A DNA stretch of 64,000 bases, taken from DATFDN01 sp963830565 (GTDB lineage: Bacteria > Pseudomonadota > Alphaproteobacteria > Acetobacterales > Acetobacteraceae). The translations under genes and the position numbers were made by a program. Numbering within the stretch: the first letter of the stretch is position 1; the number at the start of each line of letters is the position of its first letter. Under the pieces are notes generated by a model, which saw only the letters and a program-made list of their open reading frames with translations, was not told the DNA's origin and searched no databases. Location: NCBI GenBank assembly GCA_963830565.1, contig CAWHMO010000005.1, positions 496,001 through 560,000 of the forward strand, in the 5' to 3' direction. Of this stretch, positions 9,002-16,683 are shown piece after piece.

Positions 9002-10255
9002 ATGGCGTTCGGAGCCTTCGAGCGCGCGGTCGCCGCGCGTTATCTGCGCGCCCGCCGGGGCGAGCGGTTCGTCTCGGTGATCGCTGCGTTCTCGCTTGTC
9101 GGCATCGCGCTCGGCGTGGCGACGCTGATCATCGTGATGAGCGTGATGGGCGGGTTCAAGATCGACCTGCTCAGCCGCATCCTGGGGTTCAACGGCGATC
9201 TCGGTGTGTACGGCGTGGGCGGGCGGCTGACGGAGTACGACGCCCTGGCCGGGCGCATCCGAACTCTGCCGGGCGTGGTCGCGGCGGTCCCGGTGCTGGA
9301 CGGGCAGGTGCTGATCACCAATCCCGCCGGCACGGCCTCGGGCGGCTTCGTGCGCGGCATCGAACCCGCCGACCTCAGGGCCACGCGGCTCGTCAGCGAT
9401 CACGTCATCGCCGGCTCGCTCGAGGATTTCAAGGGCGACGACACAATCGCCGTCGGCAGCGGGCTGGCGCGTCAGTTCGGGGTCTGGCTCAACAACTCGA
9501 TCACCCTGGTTTCGCCGCAGGGCGCCGCCACGCCGTTCGGCACGGTGCCGCGCGTGAAATCGTACCGTATCGCGGCGATCTTCAACGTGGGCGAGTTCGC
9601 TTATGACAGCAGCTACGTGTTCATGCCGCTATCGGCGGCCCAGGTCTATTTCCAGAAGCCGAATGCCGCGACGCAGATCGAGGTGATGCTGCGCGACCCG
9701 GACCGCGTTGCCGCCGTGGCCGCGGAAATCCGCCAGGCGCTGGCCGGGGCGCCGGTCAGCATCATCGACTGGCAGCAGAGCAACAACAGCTTCTTCACCG
9801 CCGTCCAGGTCGAGCAGAACGTGATGTTCATCATCCTGGCGCTGATCATCCTGGTCGCCGCGTTCAACGTGATCTCCAGTCTCATCATGATGGTGAAGGA
9901 CAAGACGCGCGACATCGCGGTGCTGCGCACGATCGGCGCCGGGCGCGGCGCGGTGATGCGGATCTTCCTGATGTGCGGCGCTTCGGTGGGCATCACCGGG
10001 ACGGTTATCGGTACCATCCTCGGCGTGGTGTTCACGCTCAACATCGACAGCATCCAGAACGCCGTACAGAGCCTGACCGGGGTGAACGTGTTCAACCCGG
10101 AGGTCTACTATCTGGCGCATCTGCCGGCGCGGCTCGACGGGGCGGAGGTCGCGAAGGTGGTCGTCATGGCGCTGGTGCTATCGTTGCTGGCAACGCTGTA
10201 TCCAAGCTGGCGAGCCGCGCGTACCGATCCGGTCGAGGCGCTGCGCAATGAGTGA
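9002..10255 (+). CDS. lolC: lipoprotein-releasing ABC transporter permease (LolC/E type)
   Basis: Inner-membrane permease that extracts outer-membrane lipoproteins and passes them to LolA. 417 residues: an N-terminal helix (MacB_PCD-type) containing 'ISVIAAFSLVGIALGVATLIIVMSVM'-like hydrophobic sequence at residues 20-45, a large periplasmic domain, then three helices including 'FNVISSLIMMVKDKTRDIAVLRTIGA', the classic LolC/E/FtsX motif. The start lies 3 bases after proS, and the end overlaps lolD by 8 bases. One permease gene suggests a homodimeric LolCC arrangement, usual in alphaproteobacteria. Confidence 0.94.
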   Translation: MAFGAFERAVAARYLRARRGERFVSVIAAFSLVGIALGVATLIIVMSVMGGFKIDLLSRILGFNGDLGVYGVGGRLTEYDALAGRIRTLPGVVAAVPVLDGQVLITNPAGTASGGFVRGIEPADLRATRLVSDHVIAGSLEDFKGDDTIAVGSGLARQFGVWLNNSITLVSPQGAATPFGTVPRVKSYRIAAIFNVGEFAYDSSYVFMPLSAAQVYFQKPNAATQIEVMLRDPDRVAAVAAEIRQALAGAPVSIIDWQQSNNSFFTAVQVEQNVMFIILALIILVAAFNVISSLIMMVKDKTRDIAVLRTIGAGRGAVMRIFLMCGASVGITGTVIGTILGVVFTLNIDSIQNAVQSLTGVNVFNPEVYYLAHLPARLDGAEVAKVVVMALVLSLLATLYPSWRAARTDPVEALRNE

Positions 10256-10934
10256 CGCCGCGCCGCCGTTGGTGCTGCGCGGGGTGCAGCGGGTCTATCG
10301 CAGCGGCGCTGCGCCGCTCGCCGTTTTGCGCGGCGTGGACCTCGCCTTAGCGGTGGGCGAGATCGTGGCGCTGGTGGCGCCGTCAGGGGCGGGCAAATCG
10401 ACGCTGCTGCACTTGGCGGGGCTGCTGGAGCGGCCGGATGGCGGGTCGGTGATCGTCGCGGGACGCGATGCCGGCTCGCTCGCCGATGCGGCGCGCACGG
10501 CGATCCGGCGCGACACGATCGGATTCGTGTATCAGTTTCACCACCTGCTGGCCGAGTTCTCGGCGTTGGAGAACGTGGTTCTGCCGCAGATGATCGCCGG
10601 GCGGACGCGACGCGAGGCGGCCGAGCGTGCGATGGAATTACTGCGCGCCTTCGGCCTGGCGCCGCGCGCGGGGCATCTGCCGGGCAAGCTGTCCGGCGGC
10701 GAGCAGCAGCGGGTGGCGATCGCGCGGGCGTTGGCGAACCGGCCCCGGGTGCTGCTGGCGGACGAGCCCACCGGCAATCTGGACGTGGCTTCGGCGGGGG
10801 TGGTGTTCGAAGAACTGTTGGCGATGGTGCGCGGCCAGGGGCTTTCGGCGCTGATCGCGACGCATAATCCAGAACTGGCAGCGCGGATGGACCGGCGGGT
10901 GACCTTGCGCGACGGACGGGTGGTGCCGGCGTGA
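10248..10934 (+). CDS. lolD: lipoprotein-releasing ABC transporter ATPase
   Basis: ATPase partner of LolC. 228 residues with Walker A 'APSGAGKSTLLH', the Q-loop region 'GFVYQFHHLLAEFSA', signature 'LSGGEQQRVAIARAL', Walker B 'VLLADEPTGNLD' and the H-loop histidine 'IATHNPEL'. The Phe-His after the Q-loop is typical of LolD. Translationally coupled to lolC. It ends 38 bases before the stop of the convergent gene at 10973. Confidence 0.95.
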   Translation: MSDAAPPLVLRGVQRVYRSGAAPLAVLRGVDLALAVGEIVALVAPSGAGKSTLLHLAGLLERPDGGSVIVAGRDAGSLADAARTAIRRDTIGFVYQFHHLLAEFSALENVVLPQMIAGRTRREAAERAMELLRAFGLAPRAGHLPGKLSGGEQQRVAIARALANRPRVLLADEPTGNLDVASAGVVFEELLAMVRGQGLSALIATHNPELAARMDRRVTLRDGRVVPA

Positions 10935-10972
10935 AGGGAGGGCGGGCCGCCGCCAGCGACCCGCCGCCCGTG

Positions 10973-11638
10973 TCAGCCTGCCTTTCCAGGCGCGTCGGCC
11001 TGCAGCTTTGCCTGCGCCGGACCGCGGAGAGCGGCAACGAAATCCGCCGGGGTGTAGTGACGACCGGGCGTCAAAGCCGGAGGGCTCGGGCGCAGCGGCA
11101 CGAGGAAGTCGGCCGAGCCGGCCTTGTCCTGCACCCACGCCGCAACCACCGCCAACGCAGGCACCTGCACCAGCGACAGCTCGAAGGATCCGGCTGCAAC
11201 CGCCGGATCCTTCAGCAATGCTGCGGTCTGGGTCTCCAGGTCGGCGGTGAACGGGCTGTTGGTGACAGACGCGAACGAGTACGTGGTCGGCGTGGCGCCG
11301 ACAGCGACCTCGGCCATGACCGGGCTGCCGCCAGCGGCGCCGGCGAGCACATGCCGCCAGCCGACATGACGCGCGGTTTCAAGCCCGCGCCCTGCAGCCA
11401 CATCGGCGAGTCCGAGCACGTAGAACTTCGAGGACAGGCTGGGCTTGGCAGCGCTGCCGGCTGCCGCGAACTGGGTAGCGCCGGCGGCGATCATTGGTGC
11501 GGCGCTGGTCAGTCCGGGCCGGCTCGCAAGCTTCGCCATGGCGGCGGTCACAGGCGCGATCGCGGCCGGAGGCGCCTCGGGGATGATGAGGGGCATATCG
11601 GGGGCTCCTTGGGATGGGTCCTGAGCGACGGGCGTCAT
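10973..11638 (-). CDS. hypothetical Ala/Pro-rich protein downstream of papain-like protease gene
   Basis: 221 residues; I do not recognise the family. The sequence is Ala-rich, with no clear signal peptide or membrane helix. The body has alternating hydrophobic segments ('FYVLGLADVAAG', 'FELSLVQVPALAVVAAWV') suggestive of a folded soluble protein. The ATG follows the inferred stop of the protease gene as TGAATG, so the two were probably one transcription unit. It may be a partner, inhibitor or substrate of that protease, but this is inference from position only. Confidence 0.6.
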   Translation of the reverse strand: MTPVAQDPSQGAPDMPLIIPEAPPAAIAPVTAAMAKLASRPGLTSAAPMIAAGATQFAAAGSAAKPSLSSKFYVLGLADVAAGRGLETARHVGWRHVLAGAAGGSPVMAEVAVGATPTTYSFASVTNSPFTADLETQTAALLKDPAVAAGSFELSLVQVPALAVVAAWVQDKAGSADFLVPLRPSPPALTPGRHYTPADFVAALRGPAQAKLQADAPGKAG

Positions 11639-12441
11639 TCAGGCCTTGGTCGTGTACCAGTTCCGTCCAGCTGCCGCTGCCCTGGTAGCTATGGCAGAGC
11701 GTGTCGTAGGTGATGACGGAGTGTCCGTAGATCGGGTCGTCCACCACCACCATGTCGTCATCTTGCACGCCCGTCACGGCGATCGCATGGCCGCCGCCGC
11801 CGGACCAGCCGATGCGAATCGCGATCGGGTTGCGGTTGGCCATTTGGCTGATGATGGCAGGATAGGCGGTGGCGCCGCCGGCGCTGCCGGCCAGGTGGTT
11901 GCAGGTGTTCAGCGCGTCGCCGACGTAGCCGGGCTTGTTGCAGGCGTTCGAGCCGCCGTCGGCGCAGCAGGTGGTCAGCTTCTTCTGCGCGTTGACCATC
12001 TCGCATTGCGTCCAGTGCGAGTTCGGGTCGTAGAAATGCGCCGTGCTGACTGACGTCGCCGCCCAGCACCATTCGGATTGCAATTGGCTCTGCATCGGGA
12101 AATGCAGCACCACGTCCACCGGTTGGTCGCCCGCATAGCCGGCGACCGTGGCCAGGCGGTAGCCCTGCCCCACCAGGTCGTTGAAGAAGATCTGGTAGGC
12201 GTCTGCGGTCATGCCGTGATGGGCCACCCATGCGGGCCCTGATGGCTGTTGCCACAGCGCCGCATACAAGTCCTGGCCGTTCACGCTGCACGCATTGGCG
12301 ACGCGCAGCCGATAGCCTTGCTGCGCGAGCTGTGCGGATATTGTCTGGAATGCGGCCGCGCTCATGCGGTGATGCGCCTGCCAGGCTGGACCGCCGACCT
12401 GCTCCCAAATCGCTGCATACAGGTCTTGGCCGCCCACGGCA

Positions 12442-13119
12442 GTTCTTTTGTCCGATCCTGGCCTCGTCTCCGAACCAGACCTCTATGCGGGCGGGATCGA
12501 GGCCGCGCTGGCGCGCGATCGTCTCCACCGTGGCGGGCCAGTTTTTTTAAACGCCTCGATGGCGCCTGCCGCCTGCGCGTGGTGGCGCGGGCGAGCCGAC
12601 AGCTTGCGGTAGCCCATCGCCCGCAGCTCGCGGCTCAGCGTCTGCTTCGATACGCTGATCCGGAACTCGTCCCAGATCCATTGGCGGAGGTCGATAATCC
12701 GCCAGCGGATCACGCCATGCACCGCCGGGATCGGCCCGCTTTCGACCATCGCGGCCAGCGCCGCGCGGTGCTCGCCGTTCAGGCGCGACGGCTGCCCCGG
12801 CGCTTTGCGGTCGATCAGCCCCGCGGGGCCGAGCGCGTTGAACCGGAGCACCCAGTCACGCACGACCTGGAGGGTCACGCCACCGATCTGTGCCGCCTCC
12901 GTGCGGGTCGCGCCATCATAGATCGCCGCCAGCGCCAGCAGCCGACGCACCTGGTTGCCGTCCGTGCTCTCACGAGCCGCACGGCGCAGCTGCACCGCGT
13001 CGAAGTCGGCTCTCAGCGGGATCGGCATGGCGAACCTCCTCTGTTCGCCAGCCTTGAATCAGATCATCCCCGCGTCGGGGAATCCCCCACGATGAGTCGG
13101 AGTTCAGGAGGATTTGGTA
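12442..13119 (-). mobile_element. truncated IS630-family element (left 678 bp)
   Basis: Nearly identical to the left part of the complete element at 14708-15873; I see two differences, both in the non-coding leader. The left end (TACCAAATCC on the minus strand) is preceded by a TA target dinucleotide at 13120-13121. The element stops at 12442 inside the second transposase frame, just after the 'GDEARIGQKN' codons, and host-gene sequence resumes immediately. The catalytic half and right inverted repeat are absent, so this copy cannot make a complete transposase. Confidence 0.88.
12483..13028 (-). CDS. IS630 transposase OrfA of the truncated copy
   Basis: 181 residues, identical to the first frame of the intact copy. 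Contains the helix-turn-helix DNA-binding part ('TRTEAAQIGGVTLQVVRDWVLRF') and linker, and ends shortly after the A-rich slippery tract. The matching catalytic frame is cut off after about 30 codons, so the product is at most a DNA-binding fragment that could act as a repressor of the intact copy (inference). Confidence 0.75.
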   Translation of the reverse strand: MPIPLRADFDAVQLRRAARESTDGNQVRRLLALAAIYDGATRTEAAQIGGVTLQVVRDWVLRFNALGPAGLIDRKAPGQPSRLNGEHRAALAAMVESGPIPAVHGVIRWRIIDLRQWIWDEFRISVSKQTLSRELRAMGYRKLSARPRHHAQAAGAIEAFKKTGPPRWRRSRASAASIPPA

Positions 13120-13688
13120 TAAGTGTTGACCCAGGCCAGGCGATAGCCCTGCTTCGTCAGCTCGTCGAACGTCGTCTGGTATTGTGCCGCCGTCATGCGG
13201 TGGCGTGCCTGCCAGGGAGGCGAGGGTGCCTTGTCCCACAAAGCTGCGTATAGATCCTGATTGTTGACCGCGTAACCGCTGACGGTGCGCAGGCGAAAGC
13301 CGGCCTTCGTCAAGGTGTCAAATGTCGCCTGATAATCGTTGGCGCTCATGCGGTGCCGCGCCTCCCAGGCGGGTGCCGGCCCGGCTACCCATTCAGCGGC
13401 ATAGAGATCCTCGTTGGCCGGCGCGTAGCCGGTAACCACGGTCAGGTGATAGCCCTGCTTGACCAGCTGGTCGAAGGTCGCCTGGTAGTTGGCGGCGGTC
13501 ATGCGATGGCGCGCTTGCCACGCCGGCCCCTGGGTCTTCTCCCAGACCGCCGCGTAAAGATCCTGAACAGCCATTCTTGTATCTCCCTAGCGGGTCTCGC
13601 ACTGCCTGATGTGCGCGGGCCGCGATGGACCGCCTGCTATCCGTAGCGGCAGGAGGCGAGAACCTGTGTGAGGGAGGTCACAATGCTT

Positions 13689-13722
13689 ACCCTTCCCTTG
13701 CGGGAGGGGTCGGGAGAGGGAT
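13689..13722. repeat. GC-rich extragenic repeat (CCCTTCCC / GGGAGGGG type)
   Basis: Non-coding stretch with 'CCCTTCCCTTGCGGGAGGGG' followed by a second purine block 'CGGGAGAGGG'. A similar arrangement occurs at 42263-42289. Such pyrimidine/purine mirror hairpins are common dispersed intergenic repeats in GC-rich proteobacteria and may act as weak terminators. Confidence 0.5.
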
Positions 13723-13733
13723 CACGCAGACGC

Positions 13734-13765
13734 GATGCTGACACTTGGTACCAAGTGTCAGCATC
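13734..13765. repeat. 32-bp perfect palindrome
   Basis: Both halves read 5'-GATGCTGACACTTGGT, so the whole site is self-complementary with no central spacer and a KpnI-like GGTACC core. It sits 7 bases beyond the stop codon of the small secreted-protein gene. It could be a cruciform, a bidirectional terminator stem or a dimeric protein-binding site. It has no T-tract. Confidence 0.8.
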
Positions 13766-13771
13766 CGAGCG

Positions 13772-14023
13772 CTAGCTCCTGCGATAAGTGTTCTGGGCGT
13801 TGCCTGCGACAGGAATGGGCCCGCCGTTCCTCGTTGTCGCGGTGCGGCTCTCGGGGCGCGGCGTGGTCGCCCTGCGGGCATTCATCGCCGGCGCCTGCCG
13901 CGATTCGGTGGTGCTGGGCCAGCCGCTATGCCAGGGGGCGAAGCCGGGAGGAACTCCCTGTGCCAGGACGGTCCCGCTGCCAATTGCGGTGAGCAAAGCA
14001 GTGGCAGTGGCGATCTTCTTCAT
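13772..14023 (-). CDS. small secreted hypothetical protein
   Basis: 83 residues. The N-terminus MKKIATATALLTAIGSGTVLAQG is a textbook Sec signal peptide with cleavage expected after A-L-A-Q or nearby. The mature part is Pro/Arg/Thr-rich and looks unstructured. A good ribosome site (GGAGAC) lies about 8 bases before the ATG. The family is unknown. The perfect palindrome follows its stop codon directly. Confidence 0.65.
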   Translation of the reverse strand: MKKIATATALLTAIGSGTVLAQGVPPGFAPWHSGWPSTTESRQAPAMNARRATTPRPESRTATTRNGGPIPVAGNAQNTYRRS

Positions 14024-14091
14024 CTCGGTCGGTCTCCTTGGGGATGACGACTCCCGTCTCCGCCATCGCGGAAAAGGGAGCGGGCTGGAGG

Positions 14092-14463
14092 TCAGGCTTG
14101 GCTCGGCATTGCGTCGGTGAAGCCGGTGACCGCGCGCAGCCGGCCGTCGTCGGCCAACGTCGCGAAGTCGGTGCCACCGAAGAACAGCGGCGCCTGCTCG
14201 GTACCGCCGGCGCTCCAGCTGAACCGCATACGGTCATGATGCGCCTCGATCCCGCTCGATAAACGGAAGCGATAGCCCGGGAAGCTCTCCTGTGCGGCCG
14301 CGATCATCTCATCGATCGCGGCGTGGCCGGTGCTGTCGCGATGTGCGTCGAGATAGCTGCCGTCCTCGCTCCACGTCCGCGCGATAATGTCGCGGCGGCG
14401 GCCGGCATCGGTCTCGTTCCATGCCGCAATGTAGCCGGCGACGGTCTCGTTGACTGTTCGCAT
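14092..14463 (-). CDS. nuclear transport factor 2-like (SnoaL-like) protein
   Basis: 123 residues with the NTF2 fold signature: the N-terminal helix 'YIAAWNETDAGRRRDIIARTWSEDGSYLD', then 'GHAAIDEMI' and the strand region 'FRFSWS'. Members are small cone-shaped proteins acting as isomerases, hydrolases or ligand binders, so the specific reaction cannot be assigned. It is divergently arranged with the XRE regulator gene at 14596, a frequent pairing, which suggests it was a target of that now-disrupted regulator. Confidence 0.8.
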   Translation of the reverse strand: MRTVNETVAGYIAAWNETDAGRRRDIIARTWSEDGSYLDAHRDSTGHAAIDEMIAAAQESFPGYRFRLSSGIEAHHDRMRFSWSAGGTEQAPLFFGGTDFATLADDGRLRAVTGFTDAMPSQA

Positions 14464-14798
14464 GTGGTGCTCCTGTTGTTGCGGGCGGCGAAGCCTGCTT
14501 GCCGGTCCCGCACGCTAGGAATCGCCGACGCCGGCGCGAAGTCGATTACCTTCCAGGTCATGGAGGGGGCGGAGCGCGCGGGCTATCATCCCGGCATGTC
14601 AGTCACCGCACGCACTTTCGGACCGCTGCTGCGCGAGTGGCGGCAGCGCCGTCGCATCAGCCAGCTCGACCTGGCGCTGGAGGGCAACATCTCCACGCGG
14701 CATCTTATACCAAATCCTCCTGAACTCCGACTTATCGTGGGGGATTCCCCGACGCGGGGATGATCTGATTTAAGGCTGGCGAACAGAGGAGGTTCGCC

Positions 14799-15856
14799 AT
14801 GCCGATCCCGCTGAGAGCCGACTTCGACGCGGTGCAGCTGCGCCGTGCGGCTCGTGAGAGCACGGACGGCAACCAGGTGCGTCGGCTGCTGGCGCTGGCG
14901 GCGATCTATGATGGCGCGACCCGCACGGAGGCGGCACAGATCGGTGGCGTGACCCTCCAGGTCGTGCGTGACTGGGTGCTCCGGTTCAACGCGCTCGGCC
15001 CCGCGGGGCTGATCGACCGCAAAGCGCCGGGGCAGCCGTCGCGCCTGAACGGCGAGCACCGCGCGGCGCTGGCCGCGATGGTCGAAAGCGGGCCGATCCC
15101 GGCGGTGCATGGCGTGATCCGCTGGCGGATTATCGACCTCCGCCAATGGATCTGGGACGAGTTCCGGATCAGCGTATCGAAGCAGACGCTGAGCCGCGAG
15201 CTGCGGGCGATGGGCTACCGCAAGCTGTCGGCTCGCCCGCGCCACCACGCGCAGGCGGCAGGCGCCATCGAGGCGTTTAAAAAAACTGGCCCGCCACGGT
15301 GGAGACGATCGCGCGCCAGCGCGGCCTCGATCCCGCCCGCATAGAGGTCTGGTTCGGAGACGAGGCCAGGATCGGACAAAAGAACAAGATCACCCGCCGC
15401 TGGGCGAAGCGCGGCGCCCGCCCTGCGGCGCCATCTGACCAGCGCACCGCTTCGACCTACATCTTCGGCGCGATCTGCCCCAGCCAGGGCAAGGCGGTCG
15501 GATTGGTCCTGCCCTGGTGCAATACGGCGATGATGGACCTGCACCTCGCGGCGATCTCCGCCGATGTCGCCCCCGAACGCCATGCGGTGCTATTGCTCGA
15601 CCAAGCCGGATGGCACCTCTCCGCCAAGCTGGCTGTCCCCGACAACATCAGCATCGTGCCACTGCCGCCAAAGTGCCCTGAGCTGAACGCCCAGGAGAAC
15701 GTCTGGCAGTTCATGCGCGACAACTGGCTATCCAATCGCGTGTTCGACAACGCCGAAGCCCTGCTCGATCACTGCTGCGATGCATGGAACAAATTGGAGG
15801 CTCAGCCCTGGATCATCATGTCCCTTGGGCTGCGCGACTGGGCTCACCGGTTCTGA
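14799..15856 (+). CDS. IS630 transposase, two frames joined by -1 frameshift
   Basis: OrfA runs 14799-15344 and supplies the HTH and linker. OrfB lacks its own good start and continues after a stop at 15278-15280. A -1 slip in the run of seven A's (15279-15285) joins them as A-F-K-K-N-W-P-A-T-V-E, matching the usual continuous sequence of the family. The DDE-type catalytic residues are in 'VWFGDEAR', 'LLLDQAGWH' and 'CPELNAQENVW'. The fused product is about 350 residues, normal for IS630. The element appears intact and potentially mobile. Confidence 0.88.
15276..15286 (+). other. probable programmed -1 frameshift site (TTTAAAAAAAC)
   Basis: Run of seven adenines inside the OrfA/OrfB overlap of the IS630 transposase. 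Slipping back one base changes the frame from ...F-K-K-T-G to ...F-K-K-N-W, the sequence needed to enter the catalytic domain. The same tract is kept in the truncated copy. Confidence 0.75.
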
Positions 15857-16683
15857 TTGGCGAGTTTTGGTATTAGTTTCCTGGAGACCGGCCGCGCGCA
15901 GCCAAGCCGCGACATGGTCTTGAATCTGGCGGAGCAACTGGCCGTCCCCCTGCGCGAGCGCAACGTGCTGCTCACCGCGGCCGGCTATGCGCCGGTGTTC
16001 GGGGAACGCAAGCTCGACCATCCGGCGCTCGCGGCCGCGCGCCGGGCCATGGAACTGGTGATCCAGCGGCATGCGCCCTATCCCGCGCTCGCGGTGGATC
16101 GGCATTGGACGCTCGTCACCGCGAATGACGCCATCCCGCCGCTGCTGGTCGGCGTTGACGCCGAACTTCTGCGCCCGCCAGTGAACGTGATGCGGCTCGC
16201 GCTGCATCCGGCGGGTCTCGCGCCACGCACCGTCAACCTGGTCGAATGGCGCGGCCATCTTCTGGAACGGCTGCGCCGGCAGGTCGAGGCGAGCGCCGAT
16301 CCGGTGCTGATCGCGTTGCGCGAGGAACTGCAGGGCTATCCGGCACCGAGCGCGCCGCGCCCGCCACGGCCGGCGCGCGATTACGCCGGCATGGTGGTGC
16401 CGTTCGAACTGGTGACCGAGGCCGGAGTGCTTGCCTTCTTCAGCACCATCACCGTGTTCGGCACCCCGGTCGATGTCACGCTGTCGGAACTTGCGCTGGA
16501 GTGTTTCTACCCGGCCGACGCAGCGACGGCGGAAATCCTCCAGAGGGCTGCCGGAACGCGGCGCGACGCCTCCGTTCAGCCGATGGTTTCATTACCTGCA
16601 ACGTAATCGACTGGCCAGCGCGCCCCCGCGATCCTGATCGCCACTCCGGGTCAATACCGACGCGGACCACAGGGGACAGGGTC

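Larger units (their letters stand above)
11639..13574 (-). pseudogene. BTRD-repeat papain-like cysteine protease, interrupted by truncated IS630 copy
   Basis: Reading 13574 down to 11639 and skipping the insertion element gives one protein: about five tandem 45-residue repeats with the pattern D-L-Y-A-A-x-W ... W-x-A-R-H-x-M ... Y-Q-x-x-F ... G-Y-x-L (bacterial tandem repeat domain type), then a C70/AvrRpt2-like papain domain with catalytic Cys in 'SEWCWAAT', His in 'GGGGHAIAV' and Asp in 'VVVDDP'. The first three repeats lie upstream of the IS and two lie after it. A single extra base near 11660-11670 shifts the frame before a natural end (W-Y-T-T-K-A-stop). Removing the IS and that base gives an exact multiple of three. 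No signal peptide is apparent. Confidence 0.8.
14708..15873 (+). mobile_element. complete IS630-family insertion sequence (about 1166 bp)
   Basis: Left end TACCAAATCCTCC and right end GAGTTTTGGTAT form short inverted repeats (TACCAAA core), flanked by TA duplicates at 14706-14707 and 15874-15875, the hallmark target of IS630/Tc1-mariner elements. It encodes a two-frame transposase. It sits in the XRE regulator gene and is near-identical to the truncated copy at 12442-13119, which lies in inverted orientation. Confidence 0.92.
14596..16606 (+). pseudogene. XRE family regulator with MmyB-like ligand domain, disrupted by IS630
   Basis: The N-terminal HTH (MSVTARTFGPLLREW...STRHL) lies before the element. 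From 15876 the protein resumes as S-F-L-E-T-G-R-A-Q-P-S-R-D-M, exactly the expected continuation in this family, followed by the MmyB-like domain to 16606 ('LLTAAGYAP', 'DRHWTLVTAND', 'FSTITVFGTPVDVTLSELALECFYPAD'). Precise excision with one TA copy restores the frame. Such regulators usually control adjacent small-enzyme or transporter genes. With the HTH split, the copy is presumably inactive. Confidence 0.88.

Noticed and set aside
10935..10972. Terminator between lolD and the convergent gene
   Set aside because: Only a short GGCGGG/CCCGCC pairing with a long loop and no T-tract; not enough to call.
11379..11640. C-terminal extension of the papain-like protease in its uncorrected frame
   Set aside because: The 85 residues are Arg-rich shadow overlapping the 10973-11638 gene. 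A one-base correction gives a natural stop immediately before that gene's ATG.
11758..12528. Apparent fusion of transposase OrfB start to host sequence
   Set aside because: Only about 30 transposase codons remain; the rest is host protease sequence in the wrong frame.
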